64,000 nt of DNA from Thermoactinomyces intermedius (GCF_016055025.1 NZ_JAECVW010000003.1); one strand, 5' to 3'. Positions 51,952-61,024 are shown, counted from the first letter of the stretch. The notes: generated by a model not told the origin, from the letters alone. Translations and numbers: made by a program.

Positions 51952-54900
51952 ATGAGCATTATTTTTCAGAGATCGCCGAGGATCAAGGAAGAGATGCCCC
52001 GGGAAGTCATTGAGATCAGCGAACCGCCCAAAAAGCCGACGGCCCCGACTTTTTCTTACGTGCAATTAATCTTCCCCATTCTCATGACCTGTACCACCAT
52101 CGGGTTGTATATTTACATGATTTCATCGGGGAAATTGGGCAATTCCAGTTGGTATATGTTTTCGATCATCTCTTCCGTTATGATGGCTTTTTCGTATATC
52201 ATTCCGTTTTTCACTTATTTGTCCAACAAAAGGAAGTACAAACAAGACTTGGTCGAACGGGAGAGGAAATACCGGAATCTCTTGAAAAAATACCAAGAGG
52301 ATCTGGAACAAAAGGAAAACCGGCAAGCGGAACTGCTCCGGAAATGGAATCCTTCGCCGCATGAATGCCTGAGAAGAATGCAGCGGAGAGACAGTTCCTT
52401 GTGGGAACGTTCGCCGCATGACAGCGATTTTTTGTCTTTGCGGTTGGGAAATGGCGATGTGCCGTCCACGCTGACGATCGTGGCGCCGAAACAGGATGAA
52501 TACGAGCGGGAACCGCTCATCGATGAGGCCAAAGAACTGGAAAAAGAATACGGTCTCTTGGAGGACGTCCCGGTGTTGCTCCCGTTGAACAAACGGCAAG
52601 TGGTGGGGGTTGTCGGAGACCGGGATTCGATTTTAAGCACCTTCCGCAACCTGATCATTCAAATCGTGACGCACCATTCTCCGGATGAAGTGAAAATCGT
52701 CTCTTTTTATAACGAGGAAGAGGCCGATCGCTGGGATTGGATCCGGTGGTTTCCTCATGTTTGGGATGACCAGCGCCAAGTGCGGTACTTGGCATCCAAT
52801 TATGAAGAAGCGCGGGAACTGGTGGATCACTTGTATGAAGTTTTGCGCCGCCGGAAACGGAACAAAAACCGGGAAATGATGGGGATGGAACTCCCTTATT
52901 ATGTTTTTCTCATTTCCGACCCCGGTTTGTTGGAAGATGAAGCAATCCTGCCTTTGATTTTGAAAGAGCCGGATTTGGTCGGTGCGCGTACCTTGTTGCT
53001 TGCCGACTCCAAAGAAGTTTTGCCCATGCAATGTCAGGCCGTGCTTGAAGTGCATGAGGGAGGCGGCATCCTGAAAGAGACGAACTATACCAAGGTCGAA
53101 AAAGAAGAGGACAAATGGGAATACAAGTTTTATCCGGATCATGTTTCGTTGGAAATTGCGGATTTGTCCGCGCGGGCATTGGCTCCGGTCCGTCTGAAAG
53201 CCAACCGTTCCAATCAAATCCCGCAATTGCTGACTTTGTTCGACTTGTTGGAAGTTGAGAAGATGGAGGAAATGGATGTCAAGCGCCTCTGGGAGCGGAA
53301 CCGTTTCCCCAACACGTTGCCGGTTGCGGTGGGAATGAGCGCCGGCGGGAAGAAAGTCCGCTTGAACATTCACGATAAGATCGAGCGGCAAGGACACGGT
53401 CCGCACGGGCTGATCGCCGGTACGACCGGTTCGGGAAAAAGTGAAGTGATTCAGGCTTTGATCGCGGCACAAGCGTTGAAATATCATCCGCATGATATCG
53501 CTTATCTGTTGATTGACTATAAAGGGGGCGGGATGTCCAATATTTTTGAAAATCTCCCGCACTTGGCCGGCGTGATTACCAACTTGGACGGAAATCTCAT
53601 TGAAAGGGCCAAGATTTCGTTAAAAGCGGAATTGATGAGGCGCGAACGGATTTTTAAAGAGGCAGGCAACATTCAGCATATCGATGAGTATTTAAGATCG
53701 GGCTATGCCGAAGAAAATCCGCTTCCGCATTTGGTGATTATTATCGACGAATTTGCGGAGTTGAAAAAAGAGCAACCCGAATTCATGAATGAATTGATCT
53801 CGATTGCGGCTAAAGGAAGAACCTTGGGGGTTCACTTGATTTTGGCCACGCAAAAACCGGCAGGGGTTGTGGATGACAAGATTTGGAGTAACGCCCGTTT
53901 CCGCATTTGTTTGCGGGTGCAAGATGAAGCAGACAGCCGTGAAATGTTGAAAATCCCGGATGCTGCCTGGATCACCAACCCGGGACGCGGTTATTTCCAA
54001 GTGGGAAGCAATGAGTTGTTGGAATTGGTTCAATTTGCATGGAGCGGTGCTCCTTATCGCCCGGGTTCTTCGCAAAATCAAGAAGCATCCATCAAGGAAG
54101 TGCTCTTGACTGGAAGAAGAGTGGACCGCACCAAACGGACATTGTCCGTGAAGAAGAAGAAAAAAGAAGGAAGAACACAAAAACAATTGGATGTGCTGGT
54201 GGATTATTTGGCCGAACAAGCCAAAGAGATGGGGATCGAACCGGTTGGCGGCCCATGGCTCCCGCCTTTGCCCAAACAGCTCTTCTTGGAAGAGTTGCGC
54301 GGGGAAAATGCGCCCGGTTGGGACGGGAAAACCTGGCAGCCGACAGAAAACTGGCTGGAACCGGCAGTCGGTTTGTTTGACGACCCGGAAAACCAAAATC
54401 AGGATACGTTGCGCATTCCGCTGAACGAAGGCCATTTGCCGGTATACGGCATGCCGGGAACCGGTAAAACCACGTTTGTGCAAAACCTGCTGATGTCACT
54501 GGCTCTGGAACATTCGCCGGATGATGTGCATATGTACGTCTTGGATTTCGGGCGCATGTTCCGTGATTTGGCAAACCTCCCGCATATGGGAGCCATCATT
54601 CAGGATGACGAACCGGACCGGGTGAAACGCTTGTTCCGTTACCTGACGCAGGAAATGGAGCGCCGGCGGGAAAAAATCGTTGAATCCGGTGCGAAAACCT
54701 TCCAAGCTTACCGCAAGTCGGCATCGGAAAAAATTCCGGCCATCATCGTGGTGCTGGACGGGTATGTCAGCTTCAAGTCGACGTATGAGGAAGAACATCA
54801 TCAATTGGAGAAATTGCTCCGTACCGGTGTGGGCTTCGGGATCCACTTCATTGTCACCATGAACCAATTGACCGACATGTTTGACCGGGTGAGAAACAAC

Positions 54901-56046
54901 TTCTCCCTGGGGGTTTCCTTTGAACTGGCGGACCCGAGCGATTATTACTATGCGGTGGGCCGTTTAAGAACACCGCCGGTCAGTTTGCCGGAAGGACGCG
55001 GGTTTGTCAAAGGACAAGTGCCTCCGCTGGAATTCCAAAGCGCACTTCCGTCCGAAGGTGCGGATGAAATCGAGCGGTCCCGGACATTGCGGGAGAAAGC
55101 ACAGCTCCTTTCGGATGCTTGGACCGGAAAACGTCCGAAAGAAATTGGTTCTCTGCCGGAAGTGGTGGAACTGCAAGAGCTGATTGTCAAACATGAAGAG
55201 AACAAGACTTCCTTGAATCCGTTGGAAGCGCCGGTGGCCATCTCCATGGATGATTTGACCCCATTTTATGTCAGTTTGAAGGACGGTCCTTACTTTGTGG
55301 TCGGAAGCCCGGTGGAAGGCGGGAAAACGTCTTTCTTGCAAACATGGATGTTATCCCTTTCCTATTTTTATTCACCGGATGAAATCGAATTTTATTTAGT
55401 GGACTTCCGCCTCGGGGATCAAGGGCTGGCCATGGTGACCGGACTTCCGCATGTGAAGGGATATGCCACTGATGAAGAGGAACTGAAGGAAGTCTTAAAG
55501 CAAATTGATGAGAAATTGAGCAAGCGCGTGAAACCGAAAGGGTTTGAAGCCGTTTTGGCTGCCGCCAATGAAAAGAAAGAGGAAGGCCCGGCGATTGTAC
55601 TGGTGATCGACGATGCCGATTACTTCAGCAAACGGATGAATAACTTTGATCTTCAAAATCAGCTGAACCAAATTGCAACGCAGGGACGGAGCAAAAACTT
55701 CTACATCATCATCTCCGGAACTCCTTCAAACTTCCCGTACAGCAGTGATAACTGGCTGGCGGAAGTGAAATCCATGGAAACCGGGTTTTTGTTTGCAAGT
55801 CTGGAACCGAACGATTTGTCGTTCTTCAAGATTCCGACATCGGAGTCGAGGGCTTATTCCATGGGGCCGGTTCAGCAAAGCTTGCGGGCCGGTGAAGGGT
55901 ATTTTGCAAAACGGCGTTACACCAAAGTGAAAGGAGCGCTTCCTTATTCAGGGGAATGGACGCCGGTTACTTGGACGGAACGGATAAAACAGCGTTGGCC
56001 GTCTGTTGAAAAAAGCCCGTCTGAAAGTGTTGATGAACATAATTAA
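51952..56046 (+). CDS. essC: Type VII secretion ATPase EssC/EccC-like, without FHA domains
   Basis: FtsK/SpoIIIE-type motor that binds WXG100 substrates. 1364 residues. Two membrane helices at about 39-60 and 66-90, with only about 38 residues before them, so the two FHA domains usual in Bacillota EssC are missing. Three ATPase domains: D1 Walker A GTTGSGKS (490-497) with Walker B ending DE (599-600); D2 Walker A GMPGTGKT (833-840) but a Walker B of LDGY, lacking the catalytic Glu; D3 degenerate GSPVEGGKT (1118-1126) with IDDAD. So D1 is probably the active site, as in other family members. ATG 51952 has AAGGAG 8 bp upstream. Confidence 0.93.
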   Translation: MSIIFQRSPRIKEEMPREVIEISEPPKKPTAPTFSYVQLIFPILMTCTTIGLYIYMISSGKLGNSSWYMFSIISSVMMAFSYIIPFFTYLSNKRKYKQDLVERERKYRNLLKKYQEDLEQKENRQAELLRKWNPSPHECLRRMQRRDSSLWERSPHDSDFLSLRLGNGDVPSTLTIVAPKQDEYEREPLIDEAKELEKEYGLLEDVPVLLPLNKRQVVGVVGDRDSILSTFRNLIIQIVTHHSPDEVKIVSFYNEEEADRWDWIRWFPHVWDDQRQVRYLASNYEEARELVDHLYEVLRRRKRNKNREMMGMELPYYVFLISDPGLLEDEAILPLILKEPDLVGARTLLLADSKEVLPMQCQAVLEVHEGGGILKETNYTKVEKEEDKWEYKFYPDHVSLEIADLSARALAPVRLKANRSNQIPQLLTLFDLLEVEKMEEMDVKRLWERNRFPNTLPVAVGMSAGGKKVRLNIHDKIERQGHGPHGLIAGTTGSGKSEVIQALIAAQALKYHPHDIAYLLIDYKGGGMSNIFENLPHLAGVITNLDGNLIERAKISLKAELMRRERIFKEAGNIQHIDEYLRSGYAEENPLPHLVIIIDEFAELKKEQPEFMNELISIAAKGRTLGVHLILATQKPAGVVDDKIWSNARFRICLRVQDEADSREMLKIPDAAWITNPGRGYFQVGSNELLELVQFAWSGAPYRPGSSQNQEASIKEVLLTGRRVDRTKRTLSVKKKKKEGRTQKQLDVLVDYLAEQAKEMGIEPVGGPWLPPLPKQLFLEELRGENAPGWDGKTWQPTENWLEPAVGLFDDPENQNQDTLRIPLNEGHLPVYGMPGTGKTTFVQNLLMSLALEHSPDDVHMYVLDFGRMFRDLANLPHMGAIIQDDEPDRVKRLFRYLTQEMERRREKIVESGAKTFQAYRKSASEKIPAIIVVLDGYVSFKSTYEEEHHQLEKLLRTGVGFGIHFIVTMNQLTDMFDRVRNNFSLGVSFELADPSDYYYAVGRLRTPPVSLPEGRGFVKGQVPPLEFQSALPSEGADEIERSRTLREKAQLLSDAWTGKRPKEIGSLPEVVELQELIVKHEENKTSLNPLEAPVAISMDDLTPFYVSLKDGPYFVVGSPVEGGKTSFLQTWMLSLSYFYSPDEIEFYLVDFRLGDQGLAMVTGLPHVKGYATDEEELKEVLKQIDEKLSKRVKPKGFEAVLAAANEKKEEGPAIVLVIDDADYFSKRMNNFDLQNQLNQIATQGRSKNFYIIISGTPSNFPYSSDNWLAEVKSMETGFLFASLEPNDLSFFKIPTSESRAYSMGPVQQSLRAGEGYFAKRRYTKVKGALPYSGEWTPVTWTERIKQRWPSVEKSPSESVDEHN

Positions 56047-56079
56047 CTACTTTTCATATAAAAAACAAAAGGAAGAATA

Positions 56080-56108
56080 TTGCTATAACAATAATTTTTG
56101 TATATAAT
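56080..56108 (+). promoter_or_regulatory. esxA promoter
   Basis: TTGCTA (56080-56085), 17 bp, TATAAT (56103-56108), 43 bp before esxA. It lets the substrate be made apart from the motor. Confidence 0.75.
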
Positions 56109-56151
56109 TTCAATGTATATATTTTGGCATTCATGAAAGGAGTTTTACGGA

Positions 56152-56421
56152 ATGGCTCAAATTCAAATTGATCCGGATCACGTGGAACAAGTTGCAAAAC
56201 AATTCCAAGCAAAACGTCAAGAAAGCGAACAAATCATCCAACACTTGAAAAGCCAAATCACCGGCCTTGAAGGTCAATGGAAAGGTATGACCAAAGAACG
56301 TTTCTTCTCCGATTTCCAAGAAGCTGAACAAAACATGAAAAACTTCACCTTGCTCTTGGAAAACATTTCAACCGCATTGACCCAAATCGCCACCAAATTC
56401 CGTCAAACCGACCAAGCTTAA
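56152..56421 (+). CDS. esxA: WXG100 family type VII secretion protein EsxA
   Basis: 89 residues, two amphipathic helices with the turn motif Trp43-Lys-Gly45 (GQWKGM), the ESAT-6 hairpin. Exported by EssC, usually as homodimer. Codon use is clean and strongly biased, and the gene has its own promoter and terminator, which suggests high expression. ATG 56152 follows AAAGGAG. The C-terminal YxxxD/E secretion signal of mycobacterial partners is not seen, as in most single-type WXG100 proteins. Confidence 0.95.
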   Translation: MAQIQIDPDHVEQVAKQFQAKRQESEQIIQHLKSQITGLEGQWKGMTKERFFSDFQEAEQNMKNFTLLLENISTALTQIATKFRQTDQA

Positions 56422-56436
56422 TGGGATTTGGGACAG

Positions 56437-56469
56437 GCAGATCCGATTTCCATCGGATCTGCTTTTTTT
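56437..56469 (+). terminator. esxA terminator
   Basis: Perfect 11-bp stem GCAGATCCGAT/ATCGGATCTGC with TTCC loop (56437-56462), then TTTTTTT. Confidence 0.95.
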
Positions 56470-56477
56470 ATGCAATT

Positions 56478-56503
56478 AAAAAACCTCCGGCAATACCGGA
56501 GGC
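56478..56503 (-). terminator. Terminator after the rpiR-type gene
   Basis: On the minus strand, GCCTCCGG/CCGGAGGT-type stem with a 5-base loop is followed by TTTTTTAATT. Confidence 0.88.
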
Positions 56504-56505
56504 TT

Positions 56506-57384
56506 TCATTCTTTCTTGGGAGAATCCGGCTGGTGATAGATGCCTTCCATCTCCCATAAGGATTCCATGTTTTTCAGGTGGCGGGTGACTTCGGCTTTGT
56601 TCATCCGTGCGGCCGCCGTCAGAAGTGCGTTGATCAAGCTTAACGGGGCAACAAAGGAGTCCAGAAACGACGGCAGGTTGCTCGCGGCCACCAAACACAA
56701 ATCCGAAACGCCGGCCAATGGGGAGCTGTGTGCGTCCGTAATGGCCAAGGTCGGCACGTTTCTTTTCCTGACGAATTGCATGGCTTGGATCGTTCGCGAG
56801 GTGTAACGGGGAAAACTGATGCCAATCACCAGGTCTTTTTCCGTCAGGGTGGACAATTTTTCAAACATGGTGTCCGATTCGGTGATCAACTCTGCATGCT
56901 TTTTTAACAGTTGCAAGTAGAAGGTGAGAAAAAAGCCCAATGAGTGGGAACTGCGGAGAGCGACCACCGTGATGGTATCAGCTTGATGGATTTGTTTGGC
57001 CGCCTCACCGAAGACTTTGGCATCCAGCATTTGAATTGTTTGGTTGAGATTAGCGATGTCGTCGTTCAGGATTTCATAAGCGATCCGCTGCTCCTCGGGA
57101 TAAATGTCACCGGCCAGATCCAATCTCTCCACGGTGGTGATCCGTTTTCGCAGTTGCTCTTGCAAACTGTGCTGCATATCGGTGAATCCGGAATAGCCGA
57201 GGAAAGTGGAGAAGCGGATAATTGTGGCTTCCCCCACTCCCGCCCGTTCTGCCAGTTTGGCCGTGGTCAAAAAAGCGGCAGTATCCGGATTGTTTTCGAT
57301 ATAGCGGGCGATTTTGCGCTGGGCTTTGCTCATCTGACTGCTCTTCTGGCGAATTCTTTGAAAAATGTCCGATTGTTTTGTCAA
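56506..57384 (-). CDS. RpiR-family transcriptional regulator
   Basis: 292 residues. N-terminal HTH_6 (QMSKAQRKIARYIENNPDTAAFLTTAKLAERAGVGEATIIRFSTFLGYSGF, about 16-70) and C-terminal SIS domain (TITVVALRSSHSLGFFLTFYL..., VIGISFPRYTSRTIQAMQFVRKRNVPTLAITDAHSSPLA) that binds a sugar phosphate. Its start overlaps the aminotransferase stop by 4 bp, so they are co-translated and the regulator may sense a metabolite of that enzyme. ATG 57384. Ligand unknown. Confidence 0.9.
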   Translation of the reverse strand: MTKQSDIFQRIRQKSSQMSKAQRKIARYIENNPDTAAFLTTAKLAERAGVGEATIIRFSTFLGYSGFTDMQHSLQEQLRKRITTVERLDLAGDIYPEEQRIAYEILNDDIANLNQTIQMLDAKVFGEAAKQIHQADTITVVALRSSHSLGFFLTFYLQLLKKHAELITESDTMFEKLSTLTEKDLVIGISFPRYTSRTIQAMQFVRKRNVPTLAITDAHSSPLAGVSDLCLVAASNLPSFLDSFVAPLSLINALLTAAARMNKAEVTRHLKNMESLWEMEGIYHQPDSPKKE

Positions 57385-58751
57385 ACCATCATCTCCTGTT
57401 TGATCAGTTTCAAAACCCCCTTTTCAAATTGTTCCAGGGTTTCATCCATGATTTCCGGGGTGTGTGCCACGGAGGTGGAAAAGCGGTTCAGGGGTTTTAC
57501 ATAAATCCCCTGTTCCAATAAGAAACCATCCAATTTTTTGCGTAAGTCACGATTGGAGTTTAACACATCGTAAACTTGTCGGACAGGACGGTCGGTAAAC
57601 ACCAGATTAAAGATGCTGCCCACCCCCACCGTTTTGCCGTTGAGACCGTGGCGGTTCAAGATTTCCTCCATTCCGCTCCGCAAACGCAAAGTATTCTCTT
57701 CCAAAGCTGAATAAACATTCTGGTTTTCCAAAAGTTGCAGCGTGGCCCATCCGGCTGCAAGGGTTAAGGGATGACCGTTGTGTGTCCCGCTGTGAAACAA
57801 AGGTTTTTCACCGGCATTACCCGATTCCATGGACAAGATGTCCGTTCCACGGGTGGGGGAGCATAAATCCAGGATGTCTTTTCGTCCCCCGACCACGCCG
57901 ACCGGAAAACCGCCGCCCAACACTTTGCCCAGTGTGGTCAGATCGGGGGAGACCCCGTAATAGCCTTGCGCTCCCGCCAAGCTGACGCGAAAACCGGTTT
58001 TGATCTCATCAAAGATGAGCACCATGTTCCACTCCCGGGTCACTTCCCGGAGGCCTTTTAAAAATTCCGGATCCGGCGGGATGTATCCGGCTTGAACCGG
58101 TTCCAGGATCACGGCACCGATCTCCGCGTGATGCTTCCGGAGAAATTCGGCGGTCCGATCCAGATCATTAAAAGGGAGAACCAGTGTGTTCGCCACAATG
58201 TCTTCAGACAATCCGTAAGAATCGGAGGTGGTGACGGGCATGGCATCGGAAACGGAGTTCGAGGGATGGACATTGATCAAAACTTGGTCGAAACTGCCGT
58301 GATAATGCCCGTCAAACTTGACGATTTTCTTTTTGCCGGTCCATGCGGTTGCCAGCCGGATGGCCAAAAGGGTTGCTTCCATCCCGGAATGGGTATAGCG
58401 GACTTTCTCAATTCCGGGATACAGGTCAGCCAGGTGTTTGGCCATTTTTTGTTCCAAAGCGTGGGGGGTTCCAAACGAAGTGGTTCCCCATTGGTTCAAA
58501 ACCGTTTGGATCGCACGGTTGACGGCCGGATGACCGTGTCCCAAAACAAGGGCTCCGTAACATAAGTTGTAGTCAATATAACGGTTTTTGTCTATATCCC
58601 ATACATAAGCCCCGTCAGCTTTTTCCATCATGATCGGATAAGGTGAAAAATATTTGATATTGGCGGTCACACCCCCGGGCAACCATTCGCAAGCTTCTTG
58701 ATAAGCCCGGGCGGAGCCGGAAGTTTGTTTTACAAAGGAAGAAGTGAACAT
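57381..58751 (-). CDS. Class III aminotransferase, glutamate-1-semialdehyde aminomutase-like
   Basis: 456 residues, PLP fold type I. GGVTANIKYFSPYPI, LGHGHPAV, RYTHSGMEATLLAIRLATAWTGKKKIVKFDGHYHG, DEIKTGFR with Asp248 and the Schiff-base Lys276 (LGKVLGGGFPVG). Closest in look to GSA aminomutase or related omega-type aminotransferases. It is not with hem genes; a co-encoded RpiR regulator suggests a catabolic role. ATG 58751 follows GAGGTG. Substrate cannot be named. Confidence 0.85.
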   Translation of the reverse strand: MFTSSFVKQTSGSARAYQEACEWLPGGVTANIKYFSPYPIMMEKADGAYVWDIDKNRYIDYNLCYGALVLGHGHPAVNRAIQTVLNQWGTTSFGTPHALEQKMAKHLADLYPGIEKVRYTHSGMEATLLAIRLATAWTGKKKIVKFDGHYHGSFDQVLINVHPSNSVSDAMPVTTSDSYGLSEDIVANTLVLPFNDLDRTAEFLRKHHAEIGAVILEPVQAGYIPPDPEFLKGLREVTREWNMVLIFDEIKTGFRVSLAGAQGYYGVSPDLTTLGKVLGGGFPVGVVGGRKDILDLCSPTRGTDILSMESGNAGEKPLFHSGTHNGHPLTLAAGWATLQLLENQNVYSALEENTLRLRSGMEEILNRHGLNGKTVGVGSIFNLVFTDRPVRQVYDVLNSNRDLRKKLDGFLLEQGIYVKPLNRFSTSVAHTPEIMDETLEQFEKGVLKLIKQEMMV

Positions 58752-58776
58752 CACGTGCACCTCGCTCAGAAATATT

Positions 58777-58814
58777 TACTCCATATAAATTAATAAAAAG
58801 AGTATATACTCCAT
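58777..58814. repeat. TACTCCAT direct repeats upstream of the aminotransferase gene
   Basis: TACTCCAT at 58777-58784 and 58807-58814, exactly 30 bp apart (three helix turns); the right copy lies in the palindrome GAGTATATACTC (58800-58811). Likely operator, perhaps for the RpiR-type regulator. Confidence 0.5.
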
Positions 58815-58926
58815 TTTTCATACAATGGAGCACTTGTAAAACCGGAAGAAGAACGAAAAGGAGTGGGAAATCCGGTAAAAACGGCGTTTTGATCCGGAAA
58901 ACTCCTGCTGTCTTTGGATTCTGCAC

Positions 58927-58951
58927 AAAAAAACATGTCTTGCCGACATGT
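58927..58951 (-). terminator. Terminator after the YcaC-like gene
   Basis: On the minus strand ACATGTC/GACATGT (58933-58939 with 58945-58951) is followed by seven T. Confidence 0.85.
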
Positions 58952-58963
58952 GGAGGGATCGCA

Positions 58964-59683
58964 TTATTCAATTTGCCGGTTTAAATATTCCTGCAGAATG
59001 ATTTCCAGCTGTCTTCCTGCCGGCATCCGCCAGTCTTTTTGCATCCGGGCGGCGGCTTCCAAAACGTTGGTCAGCAACACGCCCGCGGATTGCAATTGCT
59101 GGCTGACCATCCATATGCCGCCGGCGGTATGGGAGCAGGAAACGTCCATCAGGGCGTAAGAGGTGTAACCGTGTTGGACGGCAGTGGCGGCCGGCAGGGT
59201 TAAACTGATCTCTGCAATGGCTCCGGCCCAGAAAAGGTTTCTTTTTCCGGCTTGCCGGATGGTGCCGGTAAAACAGGAGTCATCCCAGGGGTTGACGGTG
59301 GTACGGGAAATGATGACGGGTTTGGAATGCAGTTTTCTCCATTCGGGGATGAGCGAGGCATCCGATAACCCCAAGCTGCCATAGGTCATGATGACAGGCA
59401 GATGGAACAGGTTGATCACTTGGATCAAGGTTTTCAGGTTGTCCCGGATCTGTGTGTTTTCCGGAACCAAAGGCTCAAGATAGTCGTTTAAGATCACCAG
59501 GCTGTTTTTCGGATCCGGCATTTCGGTTTGCCGGTTGAAACCGTTCCGGTTTACCGGCTTAGGCCTGCCCGTCCTGAAAAACGGCTGATTCTCATAGTGC
59601 ACTTCATGATGAACTTCATGATGGACTTCGGTAAACCGGTTTCCATCTCGGGTGGTGGAGGTGGTTGAATGCTTTGGATACAT
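58964..59683 (-). CDS. YcaC/isochorismatase-like protein lacking the catalytic triad, His-rich N-terminus
   Basis: 239 residues. Residues about 60-235 follow the cysteine-hydrolase fold of YcaC (SLVILNDYLEPL, PVIMTYGSLG, NPWDDSCFTGTIRQAGKRNLFWAGAIAEISLTLPAATAVQHGYTS; quoted in parts only). At the nucleophile position there is Ser160 (AEISL) where active members have Cys (DVC.), and the usual Asp of the first strand (VIDxQ) is replaced (ILND). The conserved Lys is not seen either. Residues 18-30 are a HHEV repeat (EVHHEVHHEVHY), which could bind metal. ATG 59683 follows AAAGGGG. An inactive or altered enzyme is inferred. Confidence 0.7.
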   Translation of the reverse strand: MYPKHSTTSTTRDGNRFTEVHHEVHHEVHYENQPFFRTGRPKPVNRNGFNRQTEMPDPKNSLVILNDYLEPLVPENTQIRDNLKTLIQVINLFHLPVIMTYGSLGLSDASLIPEWRKLHSKPVIISRTTVNPWDDSCFTGTIRQAGKRNLFWAGAIAEISLTLPAATAVQHGYTSYALMDVSCSHTAGGIWMVSQQLQSAGVLLTNVLEAAARMQKDWRMPAGRQLEIILQEYLNRQIE

Positions 59684-59871
59684 AGAGATCCCCTTTGCCT
59701 CAGGATGTTCATTTATATGTATGCAATAGCCGGCAAAAAAGCAACGCATCGGATGGTCCCTGACGCAATCAACCGGATAAAAAATCATTTTTTTAATGTA
59801 TTTTGACAAAAATGAAACATTTTTTCGGTATATTATATATTGTCCTACTGATACGAAAAGGGGGAATGATC

Positions 59872-60339
59872 ATGAAACGTTATTGGTCTGTCGTGATGGC
59901 TTTTGTCTTCATTTTCTCCATTTCTTTGTCCCAACCGGTTTTTTCCGCGCCGGATTTGTCAGTCCAACCTTCCGTAACGTATGAAGCTGAAGCGGCGGAC
60001 ACTGTCGTGACGGTTTCTGCAAAGATTGCGGAGCTTCGCGGATATGATTCGGATTATGAACATCAACAAATTCTGGTGAATAATATCAATGTGTTGGATA
60101 TTGAAAATGGAAATGCAAGTGACATTCCCAGCCGGGCGTTTGTCGCGATTCGCATCGATGAATCGGGAATCGGCAGTGAAATCCCCAATCTTCGCGTCGG
60201 GGCTTCGATCGTGATCAAAGGGGAATTCATTCCGGAGGATGAAGCGTATAAAACGCCGGATAACTGCTGTGATGCCGTCATTCATTTCACCCATGACCCG
60301 GTCGGATATGTTCAATATGACGGGGTGACTTACCGCTAA
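59872..60339 (+). CDS. Secreted protein with DUF3465-like OB-fold pattern
   Basis: 155 residues. Signal peptide MKRYWSVVMAFVFIFSISLS with cut near VFSA. The mature part resembles DUF3465: a strand with AKIAELRGYDSDYEHQQILVN, the R.GASIVIKGEF core, then DAVIHFTHDPVGYVQYDGVTY, where H.THDP..G.V.Y.G.TY is the family hallmark. Two adjacent Cys (NCC). Function unknown, perhaps binding of nucleic acid or protein outside the cell. ATG 59872 follows AAGGGGG. A TTGACA lies at 59803 but the -10 spacing is long. Confidence 0.65.
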   Translation: MKRYWSVVMAFVFIFSISLSQPVFSAPDLSVQPSVTYEAEAADTVVTVSAKIAELRGYDSDYEHQQILVNNINVLDIENGNASDIPSRAFVAIRIDESGIGSEIPNLRVGASIVIKGEFIPEDEAYKTPDNCCDAVIHFTHDPVGYVQYDGVTYR

Positions 60340-60392
60340 GCCTGAAAGAAACCGTTTGTTAGACAATTTTTTAAATCAATCAATCCGATTTT

Positions 60393-60440
60393 CGGGAGGA
60401 TGGTATGTCCCGTTTCAGGGAATATTGTCCTCCCGTTTTT
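60393..60440 (+). terminator. Terminator after the secreted protein gene
   Basis: CGGGAGGA/TCCTCCCG (60393-60400 with 60428-60435), with an inner TCCC/GGGA pair, then TTTTTC. Confidence 0.75.
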
Positions 60441-60544
60441 CACATTCATGATACTCTGTATGTGATAAATTATTTGAATCATGAACGGAAAGGAATTCAC
60501 TGAGGCCTTCCCAAAACGTTGAAAGGATTCTTGCTGAGTGAAGA

Positions 60545-60596
60545 AACAAAAAAGGACATAACACGCAGGCACTGTATGCCACCTGTTATGTCCTTG
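60545..60596 (-). terminator. Terminator after the small LSM-like gene
   Basis: 12-bp perfect stem AAGGACATAACA/TGTTATGTCCTT (60553-60564 with 60585-60596); the minus strand continues with TTTTTTTG. Confidence 0.85.
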
Positions 60597-60633
60597 CATC
60601 GGGTTTCTCTTTTTGGCTGAGGTTGGTTTCTTT

Positions 60634-60867
60634 TTAGAAAATAAGGAGTTTAATAAACAAAATCGCGGCAAACGGAATAAAAAAGGGGAAGAAAAAAGAT
60701 GCCTTCAGTTGTGAGTCTCTGCTTTTTCTGAGTGGTTTGAAGTAGATGCCGCCCTTGCTTACCCCGGTGATCATACCGGTGATGGTGTGTCCGCTGATCA
60801 GTTTGATCCGCACGATTTTCCCCTTGTACAAACGGCTTTTCTTTAACCAATGTTTTTTGGCGGGCAT
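60634..60867 (-). CDS. Small LSM-like protein with a C-terminal membrane helix
   Basis: 77 residues. Basic start MPAKKHWLKKSRLYKGK, then a strand-turn pattern KIVRIKLISGHTITGMITGVSKGGIYF that resembles the Sm1 core of LSM/Hfq-like folds (V.I.L.SG..I.G.I.GV). The last 22 residues are a hydrophobic helix ending in LFIKLLIF, so the protein is a tail-anchored membrane protein. ATG 60867 follows AAAGGAGAGAG. No family recognised. The resemblance to an LSM core is pattern only. Confidence 0.6.
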   Translation of the reverse strand: MPAKKHWLKKSRLYKGKIVRIKLISGHTITGMITGVSKGGIYFKPLRKSRDSQLKASFFFPFFIPFAAILFIKLLIF

Positions 60868-61024
60868 AGAATCTCTCTCCTTTCTTTTCTTTATCATCAT
60901 ATGGAAAAAAGGAGAGACAGACAGGGCGTGTACCTTTGTGCAGGAAGAAAAAGGGATGCATCATTTTAACGAAGAATATCTTTTTTAAGAACACAGCAGG
61001 ATTTTTCCGGAAAGGATGACACAC

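Noticed and set aside
59803..59834. TTGACA before the secreted DUF3465-like gene
   Set aside because: Best -10 is 20 bp away; I do not list it as a promoter.
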